Assembly (NCBI GenBank): GCA_009845425.1
Contig: VXZQ01000004.1
Coordinates: forward strand, 1 to 64,000
DNA from: Holophagales bacterium
GTDB taxonomy: Bacteria > Acidobacteriota > Thermoanaerobaculia > Multivoradales > Multivoraceae
Direction: 5' to 3'
Length of the DNA stretch: 64,000 bases
Made by a program: the position numbers and the translations under genes. Shown in pieces: positions 8,134 through 16,573 of the stretch. Every line of letters starts with the position of its first letter. Position 1 is the first letter of the stretch. The notes beneath the pieces are model-generated. The model did no database searches. It was not told the DNA's origin and saw only the letters and a program-made list of their open reading frames with translations.

Positions 8134-8856
8134 ATGGGTTTCGAGTCCCTCCGCCGGTCCCTGCTCGCGGGCGAGCGGGTGGTCGCGTTCACCCGCGCCG
8201 ACGACGGCGGGCTTGGAGCGCGCATGCTCGTGTGGCCGGACGGCCGGGCGGAAGGAGCGCTGGGCGAAGCCGCCCTGGATCGGGAAGCTCTGGCCCTCGT
8301 CACGGCGGCGACTCTGCCGGCCACGGGTCTGCGCGAGATCGAGGGCATCGAGGTCTTCGTCGAGACCTTCGAGCCGCTGCCCCAGTTGTTCATCGTCGGC
8401 GCCGTCCACGTCGCGATCCACCTGGTCCACTTCGCGCGCCGTCTCGGCTTCCGCACCGTCGTCGTCGACGCCCGTTCGGCCTTCGCTACCGCCGAGCGCT
8501 TCCCCCACGCCGACGAACTCGTCGTCGAGTGGCCGTCGGACTACCTGGCCCGGGTGCCGCTCCACGCCAACACCTACTGCGTCTTCCTCACGCACGACGA
8601 GAAGCTGGACAACCCGGCGCTGCAGGTCGCTCTGGAAGCCGGAGTCCGCTACGTCGGCGCCCTGGGTTCCTCGCGCACCCACGCGAAACGGGTCGCGGCG
8701 CTTCGCGAAGCCGGCCTGGCGGATGAGCTGATCGACCGGATCCACGCGCCGATCGGTCTCGATCTCGGCGGCCGCAAGCCCGAGGAGATCGCGATGGCGA
8801 TCGCCGCCGAACTCGTCGCCGTGCGAAACGGCAGGCAGGCCGCCGGAAAGCCATGA
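8134..8856 (+). CDS. XdhC Rossmann-domain protein
   Basis: 240 aa. The first 90 residues resemble a second XdhC-type segment; the rest is the XdhC C-terminal Rossmann domain, with the nucleotide-binding start LFIVGAVHVA, the HDEKLD segment, YVGALGSSRTHAKR and the late GLDLGGRKPEEIA motif. It presumably acts with the 7801 gene in Moco sulfuration and insertion. GGCGGGAGG precedes the ATG. Its stop overlaps the MocA-type gene (ATGA), consistent with one Moco-maturation operon. Confidence 0.88.
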   Translation: MGFESLRRSLLAGERVVAFTRADDGGLGARMLVWPDGRAEGALGEAALDREALALVTAATLPATGLREIEGIEVFVETFEPLPQLFIVGAVHVAIHLVHFARRLGFRTVVVDARSAFATAERFPHADELVVEWPSDYLARVPLHANTYCVFLTHDEKLDNPALQVALEAGVRYVGALGSSRTHAKRVAALREAGLADELIDRIHAPIGLDLGGRKPEEIAMAIAAELVAVRNGRQAAGKP

Positions 8857-9464
8857 CCGGTCCGGTTTCCGGCGTCGTCCTCGCCGCCGGGCTCTCGACC
8901 CGGTTCGAGACCGGCGCGAACAAACCGAAGCAGCTCTACCGGGTCGACGGCGAGAGCCTGGTCCGCCGAACCTGTCGCGCGGCGCTCACGTCCGGCCTCG
9001 GGGAAGTGGTCGTCGTCACCGGCTATGCGGCGGAGCGCGTGCAGTCGGAAGTCAAGGACCTCGACCTGCGGGCAGTCCACAACCCGTCCTACGCCGACGG
9101 CCAGAGCGGATCGGTCCGTTGCGGTCTGGCCTCCGTCGCGGACGATGCCGAGGGCGCCATGTTCCTGCCGGTCGACCAGCCCGGTCTCAACGCGGCCGTG
9201 ATCGACCGGCTGCTCGGCGCGTTCGACGGACCCGGCTCGATCGTCGTGCCGACCTACCGGGGCCGGCGCGGCGCTCCTGCCACGTTTGGCCGCGACTGGT
9301 TCGCCCGCCTGGAAGACCTGCGAGGCGACGAGGGCGCGCGTCCCCTGCTGCGCGAACTTGCCCCACGAGTCAATGAGGTGGAACTCGACTCGGAGCTGCC
9401 GCTGGTCGACATCGACACGGAAGCAGAGGCCCGCGCCTGGGTTGAAGGGTCCGGCACACCGTGA
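8853..9464 (+). CDS. mocA: MocA-type molybdenum cofactor nucleotidyltransferase
   Basis: 203 aa. The NTP-transferase signature GVVLAAGLSTRF is followed by KPKQL, and PVDQPG carries the metal-binding Asp region. In family terms it adds CMP (MocA) or GMP (MobA) to molybdopterin; the operon with XdhC halves favours MocA. The start overlaps the XdhC stop (ATGA) and the end overlaps the manA start (GTGA), so all four genes are probably co-translated in part. Confidence 0.82.
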   Translation: MTGPVSGVVLAAGLSTRFETGANKPKQLYRVDGESLVRRTCRAALTSGLGEVVVVTGYAAERVQSEVKDLDLRAVHNPSYADGQSGSVRCGLASVADDAEGAMFLPVDQPGLNAAVIDRLLGAFDGPGSIVVPTYRGRRGAPATFGRDWFARLEDLRGDEGARPLLRELAPRVNEVELDSELPLVDIDTEAEARAWVEGSGTP

Positions 9465-10666
9465 CGCCGCTCGACCGACCCCTCCGGCTTCTGCCGCGCG
9501 TCCGGAACTACGACTGGGGCACGCTCGACTTCATCCCTCGTCTTTGCGGCCGCAAACCAACAGGACGTCCCGAGGCCGAGCTGTGGTTCGGAGCCCATCC
9601 GGACGCACCGGCCGACGTTCTCCTCGAATCAGGCGGCGCCAGCTCGATTCCGCTCGACCGGTTGATCGCCGAGCGGCCGGTCGAGGTCCTGGGCAGCGAC
9701 TCCGCGATGCCCTTCCTGACCAAGGTCCTTTCGGCAGCCAGACCGTTGTCGATTCAGGCCCATCCGAGCCGCGAGCAGGCCGCTCGCGGCTTCGCGGCCG
9801 GCCCGTCTGGCAACTACCGGGATCCGAACCACAAGCCGGAGTTGCTCTACGCGCTCACGCCGTTCTCCGCCCTCTCCGGCTTCCGGCCGCCCCTGGAAGC
9901 CGCCGGCCTGCTCGGCGCCCTTGCACTGGATGAACTCGAACCGCACGTCAGGCGCCTCGAGTCGGAGGGAGCGACCGCCTACCGGCCGCTGCTTGCCGCG
10001 TTGAGGGCATGTGCGGGAACGGGACTTGCCGCCGGAGTCACTCGCGCCGCCAGGCTCGGCGCCGAGGAGGCCAACGCGGAACGACAGGACGCGTTGCGCT
10101 GGATCGACCGGATTGCCGCCTTCCATCCCGAAGATCCGCTGGTTCTCGCGCCCCTGATCCTGCGGCTGGTCCACCTTGAGCCGGGGCAGGCGCTCTTCAC
10201 CGGACCGGGCGTGCCTCACAGCTACCTGGAGGGCTCGGGGGTCGAGGTCATGGCGAACTCCGACAACGTCCTGCGCCTCGGGTTGACGTCCAAGCGCGTC
10301 GACGCCGCTGCTCTCCTCGACATCCTCGACTATGAGGCCGCGGAGAACGCCAACCTGGAACCCGAAGTCGAGGAACTGCCCTGGGGCCGGCGCACCGCCT
10401 TCACGCCGCCCGTGGCGGACTTCCGGCTCGACGTTCTGGACGTCGCGGGTCGCAGCCCGGCGCCGCTTCCCGCCGACGACGGCGTGCGGATCGTCCTCGC
10501 TCTGGAAGGCGACCTCGAGATTCGCAACCCCGCCGGCGCCCTGAGCCTCCGCCCGGGACAGGCGACGCTGCTGACCGTCTCCGCCGGAGCCGCCACCGCG
10601 GCCGGCACCGGCAAGTTCGCCGTGACAATGCCCAATCGTCCCAAGGGCCAGAAGCTTGCGCCGTAG
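9461..10666 (+). CDS. manA: Mannose-6-phosphate isomerase, class I
   Basis: 401 aa from GTG. It is a cytoplasmic zinc enzyme that interconverts mannose-6-phosphate and fructose-6-phosphate. Family signatures: NYDWG near the N-terminus, QAHPS (zinc-binding Gln and His, about residue 98), DPNHKPELLYALT with another zinc ligand, and GPGVPHSYLEGSGVEVMANSD. The length matches type I PMIs. It overlaps mocA by four bases, although there is no functional link beyond co-transcription. Confidence 0.93.
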   Translation: MTPLDRPLRLLPRVRNYDWGTLDFIPRLCGRKPTGRPEAELWFGAHPDAPADVLLESGGASSIPLDRLIAERPVEVLGSDSAMPFLTKVLSAARPLSIQAHPSREQAARGFAAGPSGNYRDPNHKPELLYALTPFSALSGFRPPLEAAGLLGALALDELEPHVRRLESEGATAYRPLLAALRACAGTGLAAGVTRAARLGAEEANAERQDALRWIDRIAAFHPEDPLVLAPLILRLVHLEPGQALFTGPGVPHSYLEGSGVEVMANSDNVLRLGLTSKRVDAAALLDILDYEAAENANLEPEVEELPWGRRTAFTPPVADFRLDVLDVAGRSPAPLPADDGVRIVLALEGDLEIRNPAGALSLRPGQATLLTVSAGAATAAGTGKFAVTMPNRPKGQKLAP

Positions 10667-10748
10667 AACGCAGGGAAACGAGTCTGCGGCGAAAGCTCCT
10701 GGGCGAGGACGGGATGGGCCGAAACACGACGCCTGCGACGGAGTTCGG

Positions 10749-10762
10749 GGCGATAGCTCGCC
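10749..10762. terminator. Weak hairpin between convergent genes
   Basis: GGCGA-TAGC-TCGCC forms a five-base stem in the 100-base gap between the ends of manA and the convergent secreted-module gene. There is no T-tract, so it is only a candidate bidirectional terminator. Confidence 0.25.
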
Positions 10763-10765
10763 GCG

Positions 10766-11200
10766 TCAAGGACAGGTCAGGAAGGCCGCCGTGTCGGACA
10801 CCGGCACGAAGAGCGTGCCCAGTTCGTTGACGTAGGTCTTCGTCTCCGCCGCCTCGACGTCCTCGACCTCGACCTCGACCCCCAGGTCGGTCAAGCCCCC
10901 GATGAAGACCCAGTAGGCCCCGTCGCCGATGTCGCAGCCATTCAGCACCTTGATCACGACCTCGACGTTGTTCTCGCTGAAGAACCAGAAGTAGCCGGTG
11001 TCTCCGGTGAGCTGCGCCGCCTGACCGTCGCCGGACTCGCCTGCCGCGTTCTCCCACCGCACGGCGACGCGAAAGCGGTCCTCATTCAGGCAGAGGGTCG
11101 TGCCATCGCCTGTGCATGACCCGGCCGGCTCCTGAGCGCGGGCGTCGGCGCCGAGTCCGGCCAGCGCGGCCAGAACGGCTAGCAGCAGGCTTCTACGCAC
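10766..11200 (-). CDS. Small secreted protein made of one Cys-flanked module
   Basis: 144 aa from GTG at 11200: a signal peptide (RRSLLLAVLAALAG, cleavage near ARAQ), then one complete module of about 115 residues. The module starts CTGDGTTLCLNEDRFRV, has a central WFF...VEVVIKVLNGC and ends AAFLTC. The same pattern appears four times in the 16574 protein and once at the C-terminus of the 20707 alkaline phosphatase. I know of no family name for it. The gene is the last of a minus-strand trio, 11 bases after the membrane-protein gene. A longer reading frame exists upstream but runs through that gene. Confidence 0.75.
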   Translation of the reverse strand: MRRSLLLAVLAALAGLGADARAQEPAGSCTGDGTTLCLNEDRFRVAVRWENAAGESGDGQAAQLTGDTGYFWFFSENNVEVVIKVLNGCDIGDGAYWVFIGGLTDLGVEVEVEDVEAAETKTYVNELGTLFVPVSDTAAFLTCP

Positions 11201-11211
11201 CGCGGCTACCC

Positions 11212-11805
11212 CTAGCCGGCGGCTGCCTTCTTCGCGTCCCTGTCCGCCGCACGCCGCCTTCTCATCTGGAACGCGACGCCGACCACGATCAGCAACGCGA
11301 CACCGGCATGCGCGGGCAGCCCTTCGAGGCCGACCGCCGCCATGATCAGCAGGGCGCCGATGAACGACGAAACGACGATCAGCGCCGTCTCGAAGACGAC
11401 GCGAAGCACCCACGCACCGAGCACTGCGGCCGCCGCGATCACGATCCACCACAGAACGTCCCACCGGACGCCGTAGAAGCTGATCGCCCACAGCGTCGCC
11501 CCGGCCCCCAGCAGGGCCCCCGCGAGGGCAACCGCGACCTTGCGCACGATGAAGGCAAGCAACGCGGCGAGAACGCCTACGCCGACCGCCATCAGCAGCC
11601 GGATCTCGCTTGTCAGGGACAGCAGGTCCTGCGGAATGCCGTAGACGACGAAGAAGCCGACCAGACCGATTAACGCGGTGTAGAGCTGACGCCCCAGGAA
11701 GAGGAGCAGAAGGCCCGCGACCACGCACAACCAGGGCGGGCCGAGCGCGCCCTCGCTGCCGAACCGGCCTAGACTGACTCCCTCGCTCCAAAGGCTGATG
11801 TTCAT
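11212..11805 (-). CDS. TM198-like multi-pass membrane protein
   Basis: 197 aa with about six or seven hydrophobic segments (for example WLCVVAGLLLLFLG, LYTALIGLVGFFVV, VLWWIVIAAAAVLGAWVL) and a basic C-terminal tail (RRRRAADRDAKK). The pattern of paired Gly-rich helices with conserved acidic and aromatic residues fits the DUF4203/TM198 group of unknown function. The ATG overlaps the S41 peptidase stop (ATGA), so translation is probably coupled. Confidence 0.7.
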   Translation of the reverse strand: MNISLWSEGVSLGRFGSEGALGPPWLCVVAGLLLLFLGRQLYTALIGLVGFFVVYGIPQDLLSLTSEIRLLMAVGVGVLAALLAFIVRKVAVALAGALLGAGATLWAISFYGVRWDVLWWIVIAAAAVLGAWVLRVVFETALIVVSSFIGALLIMAAVGLEGLPAHAGVALLIVVGVAFQMRRRRAADRDAKKAAAG

Positions 11806-13235
11806 CCGCCATCCCCTTCGAGTTCAGAGACGATCCAGGCCAGCGCCGCCTCGCGCGGCTCGTCCTTTCCGGCGAAAAGCCCCTCGCGGGTGAGCGGCAC
11901 CGAAGATTCCGGCTGAACCGGTCTGCCCTCGACCCGTTCGCCGCTGGGCCGCTCGAAGTCCGCGATCGCACGCATCAGCAGATCGCCGTTCGGCATCCGC
12001 TCGATGATCGATGGCAGCGCAGCACCGGCAGTCGGCCCGCCAAACAGCCTGGCCCGCCCATGATCCTGGAGGCCGGCGGCGAAGATCTCACTCGTGCTGG
12101 CGCTGCCGCCGTCGATCAGCACCGCGACCGGGCCCGCGAATCCCTCGATCCTCTTGTTGGCGCTCGAGATCTGCCGCGGGAAGACGGGCAGGTTCAGCTC
12201 GGTGCTCCGGTTCTTCATCCTGCCCAGCACGACTTTCTCCCTGAGCAGGTAACCGGCGACACTGACGGCTGTCCCGGCAACTCCGCCGGGATTGCCTCGC
12301 ACGTCAATCAGCACTCCGTCGACGGCCGGCGCACCTTCGGCGGGCTCGCCGTAGAGCGCGGCCTCGAACGCCCCAACCACCGGAATCAGCCACACGTTGA
12401 AGCGCACCGCCAGCACCCGGCCAGCGTCGGTTTCCAGCACGTCGGTCTCGAACAGGTACCGCATGGGCGGCAGGTTGCCGAAACCCATCTCGATCGCGTC
12501 GGGATGGTGGGCTCGCTCGAAAACGAATTCGGACCGATCGCCCGCGAGGTCCGCGAACTCGACCGCAACCGGTTCGCCGGCGTCTCCATAGAGCAGACCC
12601 TCGAGGACCCGCGACCGGACCATCCCCGCGACCGGCGAATCGAGGGAGTCGAGCTCGAGGCAGCCCGCGAGCTCCGCGAGGTTCTGGTCCTCGACCCGAA
12701 CCACCTCGAGGCCGGTGCGAAGGCCCTGGCGGTCCGCAGGAGAATTGGGGTCGACCCGGCTCACAACGGGCGTCGAGTCGATGAAGCGGACATCGAATCC
12801 GGGACCTGCGTCTGACGCGGCAGAACCGCCATCGCCCGCTACGGCCCGGATCAACGCCTTTGTGCATCCGTCCGTCTTGCCCGAGTCGTCCGACGACGAA
12901 CTCTCGATCGACCCGCTCCCCGGCAGAATGCCAAAGTGAGACTGGCCCAGGCGGGAGAGCATGTTCTGCAGAACGAGGCGCAGTTCTGCGTTGTCCGCTG
13001 CATCACGGGCCCGCGGCCGCAGCTCATCGCCGACCGCCTGCCAGTCGACGCCGCCCATCGACTCGTCCCAGAACGTGTCGGCGATCTTTCGCCAGGCGAA
13101 GTCGAACGTCTCGACGTTGAGACTTGCCACCGGGCCGGACGGCCGCTCCTCCGCCTGCGCCTCGGCAGCTATCGCCACCGCGAAGCCGAGAAGGGCGAGC
13201 GACACCGCCCGGCGCCATCGATCCGCACGCTGCAT
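11802..13235 (-). CDS. S41-family (tail-specific) peptidase, exported
   Basis: 477 aa with a signal peptide (cleavage near AEAQA). An N-terminal helical region is followed by a PDZ-like segment (VVSRVDPNSPADRQGLRTGLEVVRV, about 157-182) and the S41 catalytic core (VLIDVRGNPGG, about 308; GGSASTSEIFAAGLQ, about 376-390). Ser380 aligns with the Tsp/CtpA nucleophile, but the position of the general-base Lys, 25 residues later, is Ala405 (PTAGA). That is the pattern of IRBP/tricorn-like S41 members rather than of classical Ctp proteases. It is the first gene of a three-gene operon with a membrane protein and a secreted-module protein. Confidence 0.85.
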   Translation of the reverse strand: MQRADRWRRAVSLALLGFAVAIAAEAQAEERPSGPVASLNVETFDFAWRKIADTFWDESMGGVDWQAVGDELRPRARDAADNAELRLVLQNMLSRLGQSHFGILPGSGSIESSSSDDSGKTDGCTKALIRAVAGDGGSAASDAGPGFDVRFIDSTPVVSRVDPNSPADRQGLRTGLEVVRVEDQNLAELAGCLELDSLDSPVAGMVRSRVLEGLLYGDAGEPVAVEFADLAGDRSEFVFERAHHPDAIEMGFGNLPPMRYLFETDVLETDAGRVLAVRFNVWLIPVVGAFEAALYGEPAEGAPAVDGVLIDVRGNPGGVAGTAVSVAGYLLREKVVLGRMKNRSTELNLPVFPRQISSANKRIEGFAGPVAVLIDGGSASTSEIFAAGLQDHGRARLFGGPTAGAALPSIIERMPNGDLLMRAIADFERPSGERVEGRPVQPESSVPLTREGLFAGKDEPREAALAWIVSELEGDGG

Positions 13236-13244
13236 CCTCGCTGA

Positions 13245-13250
13245 ATGCTA
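13245..13250 (-). promoter_or_regulatory. -10-like box TAGCAT before the S41 peptidase gene
   Basis: On the minus strand TAGCAT ends 9 bases before the ATG at 13235. A GAGG directly abuts the ATG, too close to act as a Shine-Dalgarno sequence, so leaderless initiation is plausible. Confidence 0.35.
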
Positions 13251-13281
13251 CAGGCCCTTCCCGTCGCACCCAGTGGGCGAC
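13248..13281 (+). repeat. Degenerate copy of the GCACCCAGT repeat in a divergent promoter region
   Basis: CTACAGGCC and GCACCCAGT (13266-13274) match the corresponding parts of the repeat at 2246-2266, but the AGAA hairpin is missing. Instead GTCG..CCC-AGT-GGGCGAC (13263-13281) can pair with a two-base bulge. It lies between two divergent genes. Confidence 0.35.
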
Positions 13282-13288
13282 AGGGTGC

Positions 13289-13294
13289 TAGCGT
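13289..13294 (+). promoter_or_regulatory. -10-like box TAGCGT before sixA-like gene
   Basis: TAGCGT ends 8 bases before the GTG at 13303, and no Shine-Dalgarno sequence is present. Confidence 0.3.
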
Positions 13295-13302
13295 CGCCTG
13301 CA

Positions 13303-13797
13303 GTGCGCGTTCTCTACGTGCTACGGCACGCGAAGTCGGACTGGAGCGCCGCTTACGGCGGAGTCGACCACGAGCGGCCCCTGAACGCCCGGGGCCTCAA
13401 GGCCGCCAAGACCATGGGCCGGAGACTCGCCGAGCGGCGGGCTCTGCCTGACCGGATCCTCTGTTCGTCCGCCGTGCGTACGCGGCAGACAATCGAACTG
13501 GCGGTCGCGGCGGGCAACTGGAACCGCACCACGATCCTGGAGCCTTCGCTCTACCTCGCCTCGCCGGGCAGCGTGATCGACCTCCTGCGCGATCAGGCCG
13601 ACAATGCGCACTCGATCCTCATCGTCGGCCACCAGCCGACCTGCGCGGAACTCGTCCGCCGCCTGACAGGTGACGACCCTCCACGCTTCGTCACCGCAGC
13701 GGTCGCTTGCGTGCACCTCGACATCACGTCCTGGAACGAGATCGAGCCCTACTGCGGCCGACTGGACTGGTTCAGTACGCCGCGATCCCGCGACTAG
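13303..13797 (+). CDS. sixA: SixA-type phosphohistidine phosphatase
   Basis: 164 aa from GTG (VRVLYVLRHAKSDW). It is a histidine-phosphatase (phosphoglycerate-mutase fold) protein: LRHAKSDW carries the catalytic His, CSSAVRTRQTIE the conserved Arg, and LIVGHQPTC the second catalytic His. Its size and the RHAKS signature match SixA proteins, which dephosphorylate phosphohistidine (ArcB HPt domain, PTS NPr). The in-frame extension upstream runs antisense through the S41 gene and is rejected. The gene converges on the hydroxyacid dehydrogenase gene with a 4-base overlap. Confidence 0.88.
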   Translation: MRVLYVLRHAKSDWSAAYGGVDHERPLNARGLKAAKTMGRRLAERRALPDRILCSSAVRTRQTIELAVAAGNWNRTTILEPSLYLASPGSVIDLLRDQADNAHSILIVGHQPTCAELVRRLTGDDPPRFVTAAVACVHLDITSWNEIEPYCGRLDWFSTPRSRD

Positions 13798-14855
13798 CGG
13801 TTCGGACCGCGCTCCATCGGCACCGGCTGCCAGCGCTCCAGCGCGACCCGCGGCAGCACCGTAGGGTTAACGCAGCTCATCGGCCAGCGGCCGCGCAGCG
13901 CCAGCGATACCTCGCGCCCGACGCGCCGCCGGGTCACCGGCCGCATCCGGGTCGTGGCTGAAGCCACGTGAGGGGTCAGGATCACGTTGTCCATGCCCAG
14001 CAGGGGATTGTCCGTGGCCGGAGGCTCCTGCTCCAGCACGTCGAGCGCCGCGGCGGCGATGCCGCCCGACTCGAGCGCCGCGATCAGGGCCGCCTCGTCG
14101 ATCGTCGGTCCGCGGCCGGCGTTGATCACCACCGCACTCTCCTTCATCGCCGCGAACTCGCGGCCCGAGAGCATGTGCCTGGTCTCAGCGTTCAGCGGCG
14201 CGTGCATCGACAGGTAGTCGGAGCGCTCCAGAAGTTCATCGAAGCTGACCGGCTCGACGCCCTCTCCGGTCATCTTGAGCTCACTGACGTACGGATCGTG
14301 CGCGATCACCCTCATGCCGAAGGGCATGGCCCGCCGCGCCACCGCCCGCGCCACGTTGCCGAAGGAGACGAGGCCCAGAGTCTGGCCCCATAGCCGCGGC
14401 ACTTCGTTCAGGAGCGGCCGGCCCCTGAACCAGTCGCCGCGGCGGACCATGGAGTCCATCTCGCGCATCCGACGGGCTCCCGCGAGGACCAGGGCCATCG
14501 TGTGGTCGGCCACTTCCTCGATGAAGACGTCCGGCACGTTGGTGACCACGATGCCGGCCTCCGTGGCCGCCTCGACATCGACCATGTCGACGCCGACGCT
14601 GCCCACACCGATCACGATGCACTCGTTGAGACCCGCGACCACCGAGCTGCTGATGCGAAAGCCCCAGGACGTGATGACGGCCACTGCGTCCGACGCTTCG
14701 GCCAGGAACTCCTCTTCCGACGTCGCCGCCACCTCGACGAGTTCCGCCATCTCCAGCAACGCCTCGAGTTCGAACGCGTACCTCGTGTCGACCGAGGCCG
14801 CCTTGGCAATGGCGGGCAGTTGGACGACGACCTTCTTCTTCGCGGACTGACTCAC
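13794..14855 (-). CDS. D-isomer 2-hydroxyacid dehydrogenase family protein
   Basis: 353 aa from GTG at 14855, which overlaps the stop of the acyl-CoA synthetase gene (GTGA). It has the SerA/hydroxypyruvate-reductase fold with the catalytic triad visible: Arg in NAGRGPTIDE, Glu in DVLEQEP and His in LTPHVASAT. The dinucleotide-binding motif is degenerate: SFGNVA replaces the usual GxGxxG. Substrate unknown; cytoplasmic and NAD(P)-dependent by family. Upstream in-frame codons run into the synthetase gene and are not coding here. Confidence 0.85.
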   Translation of the reverse strand: MSQSAKKKVVVQLPAIAKAASVDTRYAFELEALLEMAELVEVAATSEEEFLAEASDAVAVITSWGFRISSSVVAGLNECIVIGVGSVGVDMVDVEAATEAGIVVTNVPDVFIEEVADHTMALVLAGARRMREMDSMVRRGDWFRGRPLLNEVPRLWGQTLGLVSFGNVARAVARRAMPFGMRVIAHDPYVSELKMTGEGVEPVSFDELLERSDYLSMHAPLNAETRHMLSGREFAAMKESAVVINAGRGPTIDEAALIAALESGGIAAAALDVLEQEPPATDNPLLGMDNVILTPHVASATTRMRPVTRRRVGREVSLALRGRWPMSCVNPTVLPRVALERWQPVPMERGPNR

Positions 14856-16513
14856 CGCGCCGCCTCGCGCGAGGCTAGCTCGGACACGGCCCAGTCCCGC
14901 AGGCCGTTGTAGTCGGCCTTGCCGTTCGCCGCCCGGCCCACGGTGTCCCGCACCAGGATGCGCTTCGGCGCCTTGTAGGACGCCAGTTCGCGCTTCACCC
15001 AACCGATCACGTCCGGTTCGCTGTAACCCTCCGAGTCGTCGAGTTCGACGACCGCGGTCACCGCCTGGCCGAAGCGTTCGTCCGGGACACCTACGCACAC
15101 CGCGTCGCGGACCGAAGGGTGGGTCTTCAGCACTTCCTCGACTTCCTCGGGGAAGATCTTCTCGCCGCCGCTGTTGATGCATACGGAGCCGCGACCATAG
15201 AGCTTGAGGGAGCCGTCGGCCTCGACGGTGGCGTAGTCACCCGCCATCGAGTAGCGGACGCCGTCGACTTCGGTGAATATGGCCGCCGTCTTCTCAGGGT
15301 CCTTGTAGTACCCGACCGGAATGTGACCGGTCACGGCGATCCGCCCGAGCACGCCCGAGCCCGGCTCGACCCTGTTGCCGTCGTCGTCGATCACGCAGGC
15401 GTTGTCGCCGAGCACGAAGGACGCCGTTTCGGTCGCCTCGCCGGCGGTCGAGTCCGAGCGGCCCATGCCGATCGACTCGGACGACCCGAGGCTGTCCGTC
15501 AGGATCGTCGCCGGCGGACAGAACCGCAGGAACTCGCGCTTGACTTCGGCACTCCACATCGCGCCCGAGGAGACCACGGCTTCGAGGCTGGACAGGTCGA
15601 AGCGATCCGGCTCCGCCTCGAGCGCGCGCACCATGGGCCTGGCGAACGCGTCGCCGACGATCGCCATCCCGTTGATCTTCTCGCTGGTGATCGCCTCCAG
15701 CGTGGCCACCGCATCGAAGCGGCGGTTGGCGAGGGTGATCACCGTGCCACCGTTCAGCATGCCGCCGAGGGCGGTAAGGAACCCGGTGCCGTGCATCAGG
15801 GGGCAGGCGGGAAGGGAAACCCGCCGCATCAGGAGTTCGTCGAACTGGGGCACGAGGCCCTCCACGCCGCCAGAAAGATCGAACGGCTCGGGCCGGCCGT
15901 CGTTGCCGAGCAGCCAGAGATCGTCGAGCCTCCACATGACGCCCTTCGGCATGCCGGTCGTGCCGCCGGTGTAGAGCAGCCAGAGATCGTCGCCGCTGCG
16001 CGGCCAGGGCGCCTCGAAGGCCAGCGAGCCGTCCGGCGCCGCGGCGGCCGCCTGCTCGTACGGAATCGCCCAGTCGGGGCAGGGACCCGAACCGTCGTCG
16101 ACCCAGAGCCACGTGTGGATCCCCGGCATCTTCGACCGGAGATCCGCGATCCGCGACGCGAAACAACCGTGGAAGACCACCGCCACGACGTCCGCGTTGT
16201 CCCACAGGTAGAGGAGCTCGCCCTCCACGTAGCGGTAGTTCGTGTTCACCGGCACCAGCGACGCCTTGAAGCAGGCGAGCACGGACTCCAGATACTCCGG
16301 CACGTTGTAGAGGTACTGCGCCACCTTGTCCTGGCGCTTCGCGCCGCGCGCGATCAGCGTTGCCGCGACGCCGTTCGCACGGCGGTGCATCTCGGCCTGC
16401 GAGTAGCGGCGCGCCGGTTCGCCCCCCAGGGGGTCCACGAAGGCCTGCGCCGGCGCCTCCGGCTGGTGCTGTCCGATCGCTTCGAGGATGTCCGCGTGAT
16501 GCCAGTCGCTCAT
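14852..16513 (-). CDS. Acyl-CoA synthetase (AMP-forming)
   Basis: 553 aa. It is an ANL-superfamily enzyme that activates a carboxylic acid to its CoA thioester. AMP-binding motif LLYTGGTTGMPKGVMWR (about 180-197), DSLGSSESIGMG (A5-type region), the hinge-like motif YGRGSVCINSGGEKIFPEEVEE, and the catalytic Lys in NGKADYNG near the C-terminus. The VMWR variant is common in synthetases acting on long-chain, branched or steroid-type acids, but the substrate is not assignable. It is co-translated with the hydroxyacid dehydrogenase. A TAGATT box 8 bases before the ATG suggests a leaderless start. Confidence 0.9.
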   Translation of the reverse strand: MSDWHHADILEAIGQHQPEAPAQAFVDPLGGEPARRYSQAEMHRRANGVAATLIARGAKRQDKVAQYLYNVPEYLESVLACFKASLVPVNTNYRYVEGELLYLWDNADVVAVVFHGCFASRIADLRSKMPGIHTWLWVDDGSGPCPDWAIPYEQAAAAAPDGSLAFEAPWPRSGDDLWLLYTGGTTGMPKGVMWRLDDLWLLGNDGRPEPFDLSGGVEGLVPQFDELLMRRVSLPACPLMHGTGFLTALGGMLNGGTVITLANRRFDAVATLEAITSEKINGMAIVGDAFARPMVRALEAEPDRFDLSSLEAVVSSGAMWSAEVKREFLRFCPPATILTDSLGSSESIGMGRSDSTAGEATETASFVLGDNACVIDDDGNRVEPGSGVLGRIAVTGHIPVGYYKDPEKTAAIFTEVDGVRYSMAGDYATVEADGSLKLYGRGSVCINSGGEKIFPEEVEEVLKTHPSVRDAVCVGVPDERFGQAVTAVVELDDSEGYSEPDVIGWVKRELASYKAPKRILVRDTVGRAANGKADYNGLRDWAVSELASREAAR

Positions 16514-16521
16514 GGGCGCGC

Positions 16522-16527
16522 AATCTA
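16522..16527 (-). promoter_or_regulatory. -10-like box TAGATT before acyl-CoA synthetase gene
   Basis: TAGATT on the minus strand ends 8 bases before the ATG at 16513, with no Shine-Dalgarno sequence between. Confidence 0.35.
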
Positions 16528-16557
16528 GCAGTCCGACGCGGCGAGCCGATTTCGCGC

Positions 16558-16563
16558 TAGCTT
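16558..16563 (+). promoter_or_regulatory. -10-like box TAGCTT before the metalloprotease gene
   Basis: TAGCTT ends 10 bases before the TTG at 16574. It supports that start over the in-frame ATG at 16637. Confidence 0.3.
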
Positions 16564-16573
16564 CGGTGACGAC

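Noticed and set aside
10766..11971. A single 401-codon gene covering the secreted module and its upstream region
   Set aside because: The first 256 codons are an out-of-frame shadow of the membrane-protein gene and the start of the S41 operon; the signal peptide begins at the GTG at 11200.
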